Shown: positions 19,601 to 32,350 of the stretch, in pieces
How positions within the stretch are numbered: position 1 is the stretch's first letter
How the letters are laid out: every line of letters starts with the position of its first letter
NCBI RefSeq assembly: GCF_963931675.1
Contig: NZ_OZ007039.1
Location: 1,335,657 to 1,399,656, forward strand
DNA length: 64,000 bases
From: an uncultured Alistipes sp.
GTDB lineage: Bacteria; Bacteroidota; Bacteroidia; Bacteroidales; Rikenellaceae
Direction of reading: 5' to 3'
Position numbers and translations under genes: made by a program
Notes under the pieces: model-generated
What the model saw: the letters and a program-made list of their open reading frames with translations, nothing else
Database searches by the model: none
Told to the model about the DNA's origin: nothing

Positions 19601-20615
19601 CATGCAGTACCGGGACGGCAAGCATCTGATAGCGGGGACCGGGATCGGCCTGACACTCGCACGTACGCTGGCGACACAGCACGGCGGGACGTTACGTATG
19701 GATGACGACTTGTCCGTAAACCGTTTTGTCCTTACGATCCCCATCGAACACATCACGCCCGATATGCAGTCCGAGATTCCCGAGTCCCCGGCCACTGCAG
19801 ACAGCGCAGAAGAGGGGGAGTTGCAGCAGAATGGTGCTGCAGCAAAGCCTTCGGTCCTGATTGTCGAGGACGACCCGGAAATGCGGACTTTCATTGCACG
19901 GCATTTATCCGCCACTTACGAGACTGTTGCCGCAGATAACGGCTGTCAGGCATTGGAAAAACTCGCAAAAAAATCGTTCGACCTGATTCTGAGCGATGTG
20001 ATGATGCCCGAAATGGACGGATTCGAATTATGCCGCCGTATCAAATCCGACTTGCAGTTCAGCCATATTCCCGTGCTGCTGTTGACCGCCAAAACGGACA
20101 TGGCGTCGAAAGTCGAAGGACTGGGTACCGGAGCGGACGCCTACATCGAAAAGCCCTTCTCGCTGGAGTATCTGCGAGCCAGTATCTCTACGCTGCTTTC
20201 CAACCGGGAGCTGGTACGCCGCCACTTCCTCGAATCGCCGCTGGTCAAATCCGAAACGTTGACTTATTCGAAAACCGACGAGGATTTCATGCGCAAGTTG
20301 GATGAATACATCATGCACCGTATGGAACAGGCGGATCTGTCGGTCGATGACATAGCTGACGAAATGTGCATGAGCAGTTCGAACCTGTTTCGGAAACTCA
20401 AGGGCATCATCGGGAAGAATCCCAATGAATACCTGCGTATCAAACGGCTGAAAAGGGCTGCGGAGCTGCTTCAGCAGGACAAGTACAGCATTACGGATAT
20501 CAGCCTGCTGGTGGGTTTCCGCTCTCCGACCTATTTTTCCTCGTGCTTCAAGAAACAATTCGGAATCACCCCTACGGAATTTCTTGAGGGAGGGGGTGGC
20601 GCTACAATCCGATGA
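16626..20615 (+). CDS. Hybrid two-component system sensor kinase/AraC-type regulator
   Basis: A 1329-residue inner-membrane regulator. The ATG at 16626 begins the signal peptide MKFRILVLLSVLLPFLVSAE; an in-frame TTG at 16548 overlaps the promoter -7 box and cannot be the start. The periplasmic sensor is a two-propeller array of Reg_prop repeats (NRYDGTEIRII, GLWIGTES-like repeats) followed by a Y_Y_Y domain (residues about 690-765). A membrane helix spans about 774-796. The histidine kinase has His828 in NVAHEIRTPLS, N-box NLLSNALKYA and GTGIGLTLA. The receiver has Asp1124 in LSDVMMPEMDGF. A C-terminal AraC double HTH occupies about 1225-1325. It should sense an oligosaccharide of the locus and bind the repeated half-sites at its four promoters. 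Confidence 0.95.
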   Translation: MKFRILVLLSVLLPFLVSAEEKQPAFRSLNADDGLTHNAVLAILQDRTGFMWFGTKDGLNRYDGTEIRIIAVEDAIPGNNYITTLCEDGDGRIWMGTDAGVCIYDPGTERAHRFLERSDDGSTISGSIPNIVMAPDSTIWICGGNQGFFRYDPAIRKLTHIVTDKTGKRTYTARNICFTPQGIACIALDDGNIYLSEDGLESVAPLFSGDATEAFRDIFINRLVSGTFNRIYVCSSRGLFEVNLAQRQFRKITLPHSNDYVRDIHVVGQNEIWVATESCLEILDGNMQESASFQADYNIPYALQSNALYCLCKDNEGGMWVGTYFTGVAYSRAGNSTSVRRYYASSDERGLGRYIREIVADEDGDLWIGTESRGLFRFHPSNGEIESIPGRELYEHGLYSNVHGLCCDGEYIWAGTYEQSRSLVRIHRGTLASKSYPSAGKEIYTICKTADGNLWLGTTSGLKRYDLATDRFIADTAVRSHIHHLKEDSAGNLWAATYSDGLYKYDALKDSWQHFVYNEQDTTSLAANKVLSVFEDSRMQLWITTEGGGLCRYVPDRNVFVRYKRFLPFDTCYRIEEDAQGMFWITSNKGLIRFDAANRSYFVFTTDDGLLNNQFNYSSLCKSSEGRIYAGSNDGFISFAPAELQPHDEASPIVLTDFMLYNQSVSVDSDSSPLKRSITQLDRLLLASDENSFSLRVTAINYQSPHEVRMRYRLEGFDTEWNRVLNNTITYSNLPYRTYRLVVEGLSGNGEPNGAVRTLEIRIRPPFYLSRFAQICYVLFVLAVIVLLYKIAARRALRERERAIEKIERQKEHELYVSKFDFFTNVAHEIRTPLSLIRGPLEDLAERTKDKLDPEAKEDIDTMVRNTDRLATLINQLLDFRKAERQGFKLHPVECDVREVIENICIRFVIMARQKHIALTFDLPAERQHAAVDREALTKIVSNLLSNALKYAQTYARLEMVIAGDQENFRITVTNDGTVVPEQMREQIFLPFMQYRDGKHLIAGTGIGLTLARTLATQHGGTLRMDDDLSVNRFVLTIPIEHITPDMQSEIPESPATADSAEEGELQQNGAAAKPSVLIVEDDPEMRTFIARHLSATYETVAADNGCQALEKLAKKSFDLILSDVMMPEMDGFELCRRIKSDLQFSHIPVLLLTAKTDMASKVEGLGTGADAYIEKPFSLEYLRASISTLLSNRELVRRHFLESPLVKSETLTYSKTDEDFMRKLDEYIMHRMEQADLSVDDIADEMCMSSSNLFRKLKGIIGKNPNEYLRIKRLKRAAELLQQDKYSITDISLLVGFRSPTYFSSCFKKQFGITPTEFLEGGGGATIR

Positions 20616-20647
20616 AGGGTGATCCTTGCGGCATTGCAAGTGTCGAT

Positions 20648-24919
<4,272 letters not shown>

Positions 24920-25002
24920 CCGAGATACACAAAACAACCCGATAGAACGGATACTGATACCGAGAGTTCAGAACAGATTATAAAAACTACGGACATAAAC
25001 AC

Positions 25003-27552
25003 ATGTACATGAAGAAATCATTTTTAATACTGGTAATTTGCCTGGTGCAGACTCTGCAAGCACAAAATCTGCAGAAAAATATCGCCTACGAGGATGAACA
25101 CGTACGGTTTACTGTCATTGCCGATGGGGCTGTGCGGCTGGAATACGCCCCTGACGGAGAGTTCGTCGACGCCAAGTCGTTCGTGGCCGTGGAACGGGAG
25201 TATCCTGCTGCGGAGTATAAGGTGAAAAAGGGCGCGTGGATCGAGATCTCAACTCCGAAGATGATCCTGCGCTACAAAAAGAACTCGGGCCCGTTCACGG
25301 CCGCGAACCTCTCGATTCGCTCGCCCAAAGGTGCCGCCGTGCCCTTCGTCTGGAAGCCGGGCACGACGCAGAAGGGCAACCTCAAAGGTACCTACCGCAC
25401 GCTGGACGGTTACGACGGCGACACCTATATTTACGATGAAAACCACCCGAAGATACCTCTCGAAGACGGATTGCTGGCCACTGACGGTTGGACGCTCATC
25501 GATGATTCCGTAAATTTCCTTTTCGATGGCAACAGGGAGTGGGAATGGGTGAAAAAACGCCCCGAGAACGACAGCCAGGATTGGTATTTCCTTGCCTATG
25601 GACATGACTACAAGTCCGCATTGAGGGACTTCACACTCTTTGCCGGCAAGATTCCTTTGCCGCCGCGCTACGCTTTCGGATACTGGTGGAGCCGTTACTG
25701 GACCTACTCGGATAAGGAACTGCGCTCCCTGGTGAACAAATTCCGGGCCTATGACATTCCGTTGGATGTGCTGGTGATCGACATCGACTGGCACTATCTC
25801 GAAGGCGACCGCGGCGGCTGGACAGGCTGGACGTGGAACCGCAATCTCTTCCCCGACCCGCAGAAGTTCCTCGCATGGCTCGACGAAGAAGGTCTCCGCT
25901 CGACGTTCAATCTCCATCCGGCCGACGGCGTGAGGTGCGGTGAGGACAACTATGCCGCCATAGCGCGGGATATGGGTATCGATCCAGCCTCGAAGCAGAC
26001 CGTACCGTGGGTTTCGTCCGACAAGAGATTCATCAGCAGTATGTTCCGCAACATCCTCTCGCCCATGGAAAAAGACGGTGTGGATTTCTGGTGGCTCGAC
26101 TGGCAGCAGTCTCTCTACGACGCAAAACTCGAAGGATTGAGCAATACCTGGTGGCTCAACTATGTATTCTTCAGCAATATGGAACAGAATCGCGCAGTAC
26201 GTCCGATGCTCTATCACCGCTGGGGCGGACTGGGCAACCACCGCTATCAGATCGGCTTCTCGGGCGACACATCGATCTCGTGGGCTTCGCTCGACTTCCA
26301 GCCTTACTTCAACTCCACGGCTTCGAACGTGCTCTACGGCTATTGGAGTCACGACATCGGCGGACACCACATGGCCGACCGGATCGACCCCGAGCTCTAC
26401 ATCCGCTGGATGCAGTTCGGAGCTTTGAGCCCTATTCTGCGTACACACTCCACGAAGAGCGGAGTATTGAAAAAAGAGGTGTGGAACTTCGCTCCCGAAT
26501 ATGCCGACATTCTGCGTCACGTCATTCGGCAACGTTATATGCTTGCACCCTATATCTACACCATGGCCCGCAACGCCTACGAAACGGGACTTTCGCTCTG
26601 CAGACCGATGTATTACGACTGGCCCGAAGTCGAAGAGGCTTATGCGTTCCGCAACCAGTACATGTTCGGCGAGGATATTCTCGTCGCGCCGATCACCGCT
26701 CCGGGCAAAGACGGTTATGCGGCCTTGAAAGTATGGCTGCCCGAAGGCGAATGGTATGAGTGGCAGACCGGGACATTACTCACGGGAGGCCGCGTCGTAG
26801 AGCGTTCGTTCGCACTGGATGAATATCCGGTTTATGTCAGGGCCGGGGCTGTCCTGCCCATGTATAATGATACGGTGAAGAATCTGAATGCGAATGACGA
26901 AGAGGTCGTGCTGACGGTTTTCCCCGGCGGCAACGGCGAATTCTCGATGTACGAAGATAATGGCGACGACAAGAATTACGCCACGGAATTTGCCGTTACG
27001 CCGCTCCGTTCCATGCGTGAAGGCAACACACTGACGGTCTCCGTCGGGAAACGTACCGGAACGTACAAGGATATGCCTGCAGCGCGGAAATTCTCGGTAA
27101 AAGTGCTCGCATCGACGGCTCCGGTTGCGGTAACGGTGAACGGAGCGAAAGCAGACTGGGCGTATGACGGCGATGATTTCTCGCTCATAGTCGACATTCC
27201 CGAAACGGATTGTGCCGCAGAAAAGGTCGTATGCATCAAATATGACGATACGGAAGTCGATTTCAACGGTCTGTCTGCAGCAGCCCGCCGTCTGGCGCGT
27301 GCGATGGAAGAGTTCAAGTACGCCGTGACGGACAAGCCGTGGGACATTTCGTGGCATTACTCGTACACGGATGAATTCGGTCCGATGGGCGTGTTAGGCG
27401 AAGCCGTGCAGTACGCTCCCGAGCGTATTCCGGAGTTGGTCGGAGCTTTCCGCAAGGCTTGGGACGACCTGCCGGGCGTCCTCGAACGTCAGGGCCTCTC
27501 CCAGGAAGAGGCAGCGTGGTTTCTTACAAAGATCGGCCAACATAAACAATGA
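25003..27552 (+). CDS. GH31 alpha-glucosidase/alpha-xylosidase family enzyme
   Basis: An 849-residue exported enzyme (signal near MKKSFLILVICLVQTLQAQ; the ATG two codons earlier at 25003 may also be used). The N-terminal galactose mutarotase-like domain is followed by a GH31 barrel (PPRYAFGYWWSRYW; VLVIDIDWHYLEGDRGGWTG). The nucleophile is Asp366 in FWWLDWQQ and the acid/base Asp451 in WSHDIGGHH. A DUF5110-like beta domain follows, and the last 100 or so residues form an extra helical tail. GH31 enzymes here would remove alpha-linked glucose, xylose or galactose in the periplasm. It lies 83 bp after GH43 and overlaps the next GH43 by 4 bp. Confidence 0.9.
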   Translation: MYMKKSFLILVICLVQTLQAQNLQKNIAYEDEHVRFTVIADGAVRLEYAPDGEFVDAKSFVAVEREYPAAEYKVKKGAWIEISTPKMILRYKKNSGPFTAANLSIRSPKGAAVPFVWKPGTTQKGNLKGTYRTLDGYDGDTYIYDENHPKIPLEDGLLATDGWTLIDDSVNFLFDGNREWEWVKKRPENDSQDWYFLAYGHDYKSALRDFTLFAGKIPLPPRYAFGYWWSRYWTYSDKELRSLVNKFRAYDIPLDVLVIDIDWHYLEGDRGGWTGWTWNRNLFPDPQKFLAWLDEEGLRSTFNLHPADGVRCGEDNYAAIARDMGIDPASKQTVPWVSSDKRFISSMFRNILSPMEKDGVDFWWLDWQQSLYDAKLEGLSNTWWLNYVFFSNMEQNRAVRPMLYHRWGGLGNHRYQIGFSGDTSISWASLDFQPYFNSTASNVLYGYWSHDIGGHHMADRIDPELYIRWMQFGALSPILRTHSTKSGVLKKEVWNFAPEYADILRHVIRQRYMLAPYIYTMARNAYETGLSLCRPMYYDWPEVEEAYAFRNQYMFGEDILVAPITAPGKDGYAALKVWLPEGEWYEWQTGTLLTGGRVVERSFALDEYPVYVRAGAVLPMYNDTVKNLNANDEEVVLTVFPGGNGEFSMYEDNGDDKNYATEFAVTPLRSMREGNTLTVSVGKRTGTYKDMPAARKFSVKVLASTAPVAVTVNGAKADWAYDGDDFSLIVDIPETDCAAEKVVCIKYDDTEVDFNGLSAAARRLARAMEEFKYAVTDKPWDISWHYSYTDEFGPMGVLGEAVQYAPERIPELVGAFRKAWDDLPGVLERQGLSQEEAAWFLTKIGQHKQ

Positions 27553-28574
27553 AATACAATTCCCATATGAGCCATAAATATATTCTATGTGCATTCGCAC
27601 TTCTGCTTGCCGCCTGCGGCAACTCCCGGAAGAGCGGCGGACAGACAGCGACCTATACGAATCCCGTCATCGCAACCGATGCCCCCGATCCTTCGGTCAT
27701 CCGCGCCGATGACGGCAGCTACTACCTCTATGCTACCGGCCACGGCTACTCGATCTTCCATTCCGAAGACCTTGTCGCCTGGGAACGCGTCGGAGCGGCT
27801 TTCACCGACCAGACATGGCCCGCGGCAATCCGTAACGGTCGCCGGGGTGATTTGTGGGCTCCCGAGATTTGTCGCATAAATGACAAATACGTGCTTTTCT
27901 ATTCGCTCTGGTTCGGAGATGTAAAATACAGCGTCATCGGCTATGCCACAGCCGACAGACCCGAAGGTCCCTTTACGGATCGGGGCGTGCTCATCGACAG
28001 CCAGCAGATCGGCGTCGAACAGTCCATCGACCAATATTACTACGAGGAGAACGGCAAGTCCTATCTTTTCTGGGGCAGTTTCCGCAACATCTACGTCCTG
28101 GAACTCGACGTAACGGACGATGCGCGCATCGCTCCGAAACCCGAAACCAAACGTCTCTTTGCCGGAACGGCTTTCGAGGGTACGAATATCTACAAGCGGG
28201 ATGGATGGTACTACTTCTTCGCTTCGACGGGCGATTTCGCCGGCGGCGCTGAAAGTACCTACCAAACCGTAGTGGCACGCTCGCGCAACCTGCTGGGGCC
28301 CTATGTGGACAGGCAAGGGCGTACGACACTCGACAACGGCTGCGAAGTGATCCTGCGACGCAATGACAAATTCGCGGGGCCGGGTCACAATGCCGGCCTC
28401 ATAGAGGATGCAGAGGGCCGGACATGGATGTTTTACCATGCTTACGATTGTTCCTGTCCGGAACAGGGGCGTTTGGGAATGCTCGATGAAGTATGCTGGG
28501 ACGATGAAGGATGGCCCTGCATCGGGAACGGAAGCCCGTCGTTGCATGCAACGGCTCCGTCCGTCGAACAATAG
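27549..28574 (+). CDS. GH43 surface lipoprotein, second paralogue
   Basis: A 341-residue lipoprotein. The ATG at 27549 overlaps the GH31 stop (ATGA); an internal ATG at 27567 would give a shorter signal. The lipobox is ALLLAAC. GH43 motifs mirror those of the protein at 13936: NPVIATDAPDPSVIRADDGSYY (Asp47 as likely base), LWAPEICRINDKYVLFYS, QSIDQYYYEENGKSYLFWGS, FEGTNIYKRDGWYYFFAS, GHNAGLIEDAEGRTWMFYHAY. Two such lipoproteins under separate promoters suggest different linkages of the same arabinose- or xylose-rich glycan are cut at the surface. The family assignment is firm; the substrate is not. Confidence 0.85.
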   Translation: MKYNSHMSHKYILCAFALLLAACGNSRKSGGQTATYTNPVIATDAPDPSVIRADDGSYYLYATGHGYSIFHSEDLVAWERVGAAFTDQTWPAAIRNGRRGDLWAPEICRINDKYVLFYSLWFGDVKYSVIGYATADRPEGPFTDRGVLIDSQQIGVEQSIDQYYYEENGKSYLFWGSFRNIYVLELDVTDDARIAPKPETKRLFAGTAFEGTNIYKRDGWYYFFASTGDFAGGAESTYQTVVARSRNLLGPYVDRQGRTTLDNGCEVILRRNDKFAGPGHNAGLIEDAEGRTWMFYHAYDCSCPEQGRLGMLDEVCWDDEGWPCIGNGSPSLHATAPSVEQ

Positions 28575-28625
28575 GCGACAGTTCGGTGAAAGCAGAAAAA
28601 ATCATTTAAATCCGAATATCAGGCA

Positions 28626-30920
28626 ATGACAAGAACCACCATTTTTTCTCTTTTATCTTTGGGCATGCTGGCATGTTCTGCGCCTCAGACCGAGACCGAC
28701 CGCCGTGTCGAACAGCTGCTCGACGAGATGACCTTGACCGAAAAGATCGGACAAATGGCCCAACTGACCATCGAACCCTTCGTCATAGCTGACGGAACGG
28801 GCGGCTTCACGCTCGACACGGCCCTGCTGCGCGAGGCAATCGTGGAGTACGGCGTCGGGTCGCTGCTCAACGTTCCGCTGAGCGAATCCCAGCCTGCCGA
28901 GGTGTGGGGTCCTTTCATCGGGGAGCTCCAGCGGATCGCCACGGACGAAACCCGTCTGGGCATTCCCATCATTTACGGCGTGGATCAGGTCCACGGGGGA
29001 ACCTACACGCTCGGCTCGACGCTCTTCCCGCAGCAGATAGCCCTCGCGGCGACATGGAATCCCGCGCATGCCCGACGCATGGGCGAGATCACGGCCTACG
29101 AGATGCGGGCCTGCAACATCCCGTGGAACTTCGCCCCGATCCTCGACCTCGGGGCCGACCCGCGCTTCCCGCGCCAGTACGAAGGTTTCGGCGAAGATCC
29201 CTATCTGGGCTCGGTGCTGGGCTGCGAGTTAGTGAAGGGACAGGAGGGTGAAGCGAACGACGTGGACCATCCGGAGCACGTCGCCACATGCCTGAAACAT
29301 TTTCTCGGCTATTCGGTACCGGCCAGCGGCAAGGACCGCACACCGGCCAACATTCCGTGGAACGCCCTTATGGAGTATCACCTGCCGGCGTTCCGGAAAG
29401 CCCTCGACGCCGGAGCGCACTCCGTGATGGTTAACTCCGGAATCATCGACAACGAGCCGGTGCACGCCAGTCGCAGGATTCTGACCGGACTGCTGCGCGA
29501 AGAACTGGGCTTCGAGGGAGTAATCGTCACCGACTACGAGGATCTCGAAAAACTGCATGTTCGCGATCACCTGGCCGCAACCTCCAAGGAGGCCATCCGG
29601 CTGGGCATCGATGCCGGAATCGACATGGCGATGATTCCGATCGACTTCCGGGGCTTCTGCCGCGACCTGTGCGAACTCGTGGAGGAAGGGGCCATCTCCG
29701 AGACACGCATTGACGAATCGGTCCGGCGCATCCTGAAGCTCAAATTCGAACTCGGACTTTTCGAACGTCCGAACACCCTGCCCACAGACTATCCCCGTTA
29801 TGGTTGCGAAGAGCACCGACAGGCGTCCTACGCGGCCGCTGCCGAGGCGATCACGCTCCTGAAAAACGACGGCGGCCTGCTGCCGCTCAATCCCACCGAG
29901 GGCCGAAAGATACTGGTCTGCGGACCCAATGCGCAGAGCCGCAGGGCGTTGTGCGGCGGATGGACCGTCACGTGGCAGGGACACGGCATCGAACGTCACC
30001 CCGAGTTGTGCAAGACCCTCGCCGAAGCCCTCGGCGAGCGGTTCGGACGCCGCAACATCGAGGTCATTCCCGGCGTGAGCTATGATGCGCACGAGAGCCG
30101 TTACGACACCGAACACCGCGACCGTTTCGATGAAGCTGTGGAGGCAGCCCGGCGGGCCGATGTCGTCGTGCTATGCCTCGGCGAGAACTCCTACTGCGAG
30201 AAACCGGGCGACCTGAACGATCTGGCACTCGATCCCCTGCAAACCGAACTGGCCGAGCGCATCGCTGCAGCCGGGAAACCCGTCGTGCTGGTGCTCTCGG
30301 AGGGGCGTCCGCGACTGATCTCGAAATTCTCGGCCAAAATCCCCGCTATCGTGCAGAGCTACCTCCCCGGACCGCAGGGGGCCGACGCCGTGGCCGACGT
30401 GATTACGGGAAAGGTCAATCCGAGCGGGAAATTGCCCTATACCTACCCGGCGTTCCCCAACTCGCTGGCTGTCTATTACCACAAGTACGCCGACGAACAA
30501 AGCAACACCGACGCTACCTACAAGTATGAGGGCGATTACAACCCTGAATTCGTCTTCGGCCACGGACTGAGCTATACTACGTTCGCATACTCCAGGGCGG
30601 AACTGACGTACGAGGGCGATGAGATTGTCATTAAGGCCGACATTACAAACACGGGTGACCGTGCCGGTCAAGAAGTCGTGCAACTCTACTCGCGTGACCT
30701 CTACGCCTCGCTCATACCCGACGTCAAACGCCTGCGCAGATTCGAAAAAATCGCATTGCAGCCCGGCCAGACCCGTACCGTGGAGTTCCGGCTCACGAAG
30801 GAAGACCTCGCATTCTACAACCTTGAAAACGAACGCATCTTCGAACCCGGCGAGTTCCTCTTCGAAATCGGCGCTTCGTCCGCAGATATTCGGGCAACGC
30901 TTTCCTTCTCGATAAAATAG
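28626..30920 (+). CDS. GH3 beta-glucosidase/xylosidase lipoprotein
   Basis: A 764-residue enzyme, last gene of the third transcription unit. The N-terminus MTRTTIFSLLSLGMLACSAP has a lipobox-like LGMLAC, so it is probably lipid anchored. The GH3 barrel shows EKIGQMAQLTIEP, YGVDQVHGGTYTLGSTLFP, KHFLGYSVPASGKDRTPANI and the nucleophile motif GVIVTDYEDL with Asp303. The alpha/beta sandwich (CLGENSYCEKPGDL) and a C-terminal fibronectin III-like domain follow. There is no PA14 insert, unlike the GH3 at 4375. No terminator is evident in the 125 bp before the convergent folC. Confidence 0.9.
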   Translation: MTRTTIFSLLSLGMLACSAPQTETDRRVEQLLDEMTLTEKIGQMAQLTIEPFVIADGTGGFTLDTALLREAIVEYGVGSLLNVPLSESQPAEVWGPFIGELQRIATDETRLGIPIIYGVDQVHGGTYTLGSTLFPQQIALAATWNPAHARRMGEITAYEMRACNIPWNFAPILDLGADPRFPRQYEGFGEDPYLGSVLGCELVKGQEGEANDVDHPEHVATCLKHFLGYSVPASGKDRTPANIPWNALMEYHLPAFRKALDAGAHSVMVNSGIIDNEPVHASRRILTGLLREELGFEGVIVTDYEDLEKLHVRDHLAATSKEAIRLGIDAGIDMAMIPIDFRGFCRDLCELVEEGAISETRIDESVRRILKLKFELGLFERPNTLPTDYPRYGCEEHRQASYAAAAEAITLLKNDGGLLPLNPTEGRKILVCGPNAQSRRALCGGWTVTWQGHGIERHPELCKTLAEALGERFGRRNIEVIPGVSYDAHESRYDTEHRDRFDEAVEAARRADVVVLCLGENSYCEKPGDLNDLALDPLQTELAERIAAAGKPVVLVLSEGRPRLISKFSAKIPAIVQSYLPGPQGADAVADVITGKVNPSGKLPYTYPAFPNSLAVYYHKYADEQSNTDATYKYEGDYNPEFVFGHGLSYTTFAYSRAELTYEGDEIVIKADITNTGDRAGQEVVQLYSRDLYASLIPDVKRLRRFEKIALQPGQTRTVEFRLTKEDLAFYNLENERIFEPGEFLFEIGASSADIRATLSFSIK

Positions 30921-31045
30921 AAGGAATAATGAAAAGACACCTGTTTCTATGAACAATTAGGCAAAAAGGGGCTCCGGACCCGGATGTAATCCCTTCCCTC
31001 TCCAGGCGCAGTGGGAGACGAATGCTCGCCGCCAATCTCCTGGAA

Positions 31046-32335
31046 TTACAGCACTTCTGCCACGACGTAGGTGCTTCCTCCGATGAAGATCATGTCTTCG
31101 GCAGAGGCGAGTTCCCGGGCGCGAACCAGGGCGTCGGCGACCTGCTCGACGGCTTCACCGTGCAATCCGTAAATGGCGGCCTTGGCAGTGAGATCGGCGG
31201 CCGGGAGAGCCCGCTCGGAACGGGCCTGCGTGAAGATGTAGTGTGCGTCGTGGGGCAGCAGCGGGAGGATGTGCGCCAGGTCCTTGTCGCGGACGAATCC
31301 GATGATGCAGTAGAGTTCCCGGTGTGGCGTCTCCTTGAGTTGTCGGGCGACCCAGGCGATTCCGTGGGCATTGTGTCCGGTGTCGCAGATGGTGAGGGGA
31401 GTGTCGGCCAGCTTCTGCCAGCGGCCCATCAGCGCGGTGTTTGCGGCGGCATTTTTCAAGCCTTCGAGATAGGCGCGGCGGGAGATCGTCAGCGGGGTCT
31501 CTTCGTGGAGGAAATCCACGGCGGCGGATGCCGTCACGATATTGCGGCGCTGGTAGTCTCCCTGCAGGTCGAGTTCGACCTCGAAGTCCTGATCGTCGCG
31601 GGTCCTGCGGAGGCGGAAGTGCTGGTGTTCCCCTTCGGAATGCTGTTCTTCGCAGAGAAAGGCCTTTTCGGCATAGATTACGCGGGACTTGTTGGCGGCA
31701 GCGACCTGTTCGAAGACTTCGTTGTAGCGGTTGTCGGCCTCTCCGACGATCACCGGGATGCTCTTCTTGATGATTCCGGCCTTTTCGGCTGCGATTTTCT
31801 GGAGCGTATCGCCCAGCAGGGCGGTGTGTTCGAGCCCGATGTTGGTGACGATGCTGAGGATCGGGACGATGATGTTCGTGGCGTCGAGCCGACCTCCGAG
31901 TCCGGTTTCGATAACGGCGACCTCGACATCGCTCTGTGCGAAGTAGTCGAAGGCCATGGCTGCGGTCATTTCGAAGAACGAGAGTTCGAGTTCGACCATC
32001 TTGTCGTGGTGCTTGTCGACGAAGTTGACGACCTTCTGTTTGGGGATCATCTCGCCGTCGACGCGGATCCGTTCGCGGAAATCGACGAGGTGGGGCGAGG
32101 TGAAGAGTCCGGTTCGATACCCGGCCTGCTGGAGCACCGAGGCGATGATGTGTGCGACGGAGCCTTTTCCGTTTGTTCCGGCGACATGGATCGTGAAGAA
32201 GTTTCGCTGGGGGTTTCCGATGTGTCGGCAGAATGCGGAGATGCGCTCCAATCCCGGTTTGTATCCCGTTGCGCCCTGGGTTTCGAAGGCGGGCAGCGAC
32301 TGGAAGAGGAATTCGAGAGTCTGGTTATAGTTCAT
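31046..32335 (-). CDS. folC: Bifunctional folylpolyglutamate synthase/dihydrofolate synthase
   Basis: A 429-residue cytosolic Mur-ligase family enzyme that adds glutamate to dihydropteroate and folates. The P-loop is VAGTNGKGSVAHIIASVLQ (residues about 49-67), followed by FTSPHLVDFRERIRVDGEMI and ETGLGGRLDATNI. The C-terminal domain has CDTGHNAHGIAW. Length and motif order fit FolC. It lies 15 bp downstream of lnt on the same strand, a probable two-gene operon. Confidence 0.93.
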   Translation of the reverse strand: MNYNQTLEFLFQSLPAFETQGATGYKPGLERISAFCRHIGNPQRNFFTIHVAGTNGKGSVAHIIASVLQQAGYRTGLFTSPHLVDFRERIRVDGEMIPKQKVVNFVDKHHDKMVELELSFFEMTAAMAFDYFAQSDVEVAVIETGLGGRLDATNIIVPILSIVTNIGLEHTALLGDTLQKIAAEKAGIIKKSIPVIVGEADNRYNEVFEQVAAANKSRVIYAEKAFLCEEQHSEGEHQHFRLRRTRDDQDFEVELDLQGDYQRRNIVTASAAVDFLHEETPLTISRRAYLEGLKNAAANTALMGRWQKLADTPLTICDTGHNAHGIAWVARQLKETPHRELYCIIGFVRDKDLAHILPLLPHDAHYIFTQARSERALPAADLTAKAAIYGLHGEAVEQVADALVRARELASAEDMIFIGGSTYVVAEVL

Positions 32336-32350
32336 GACAGCAAGATGGAT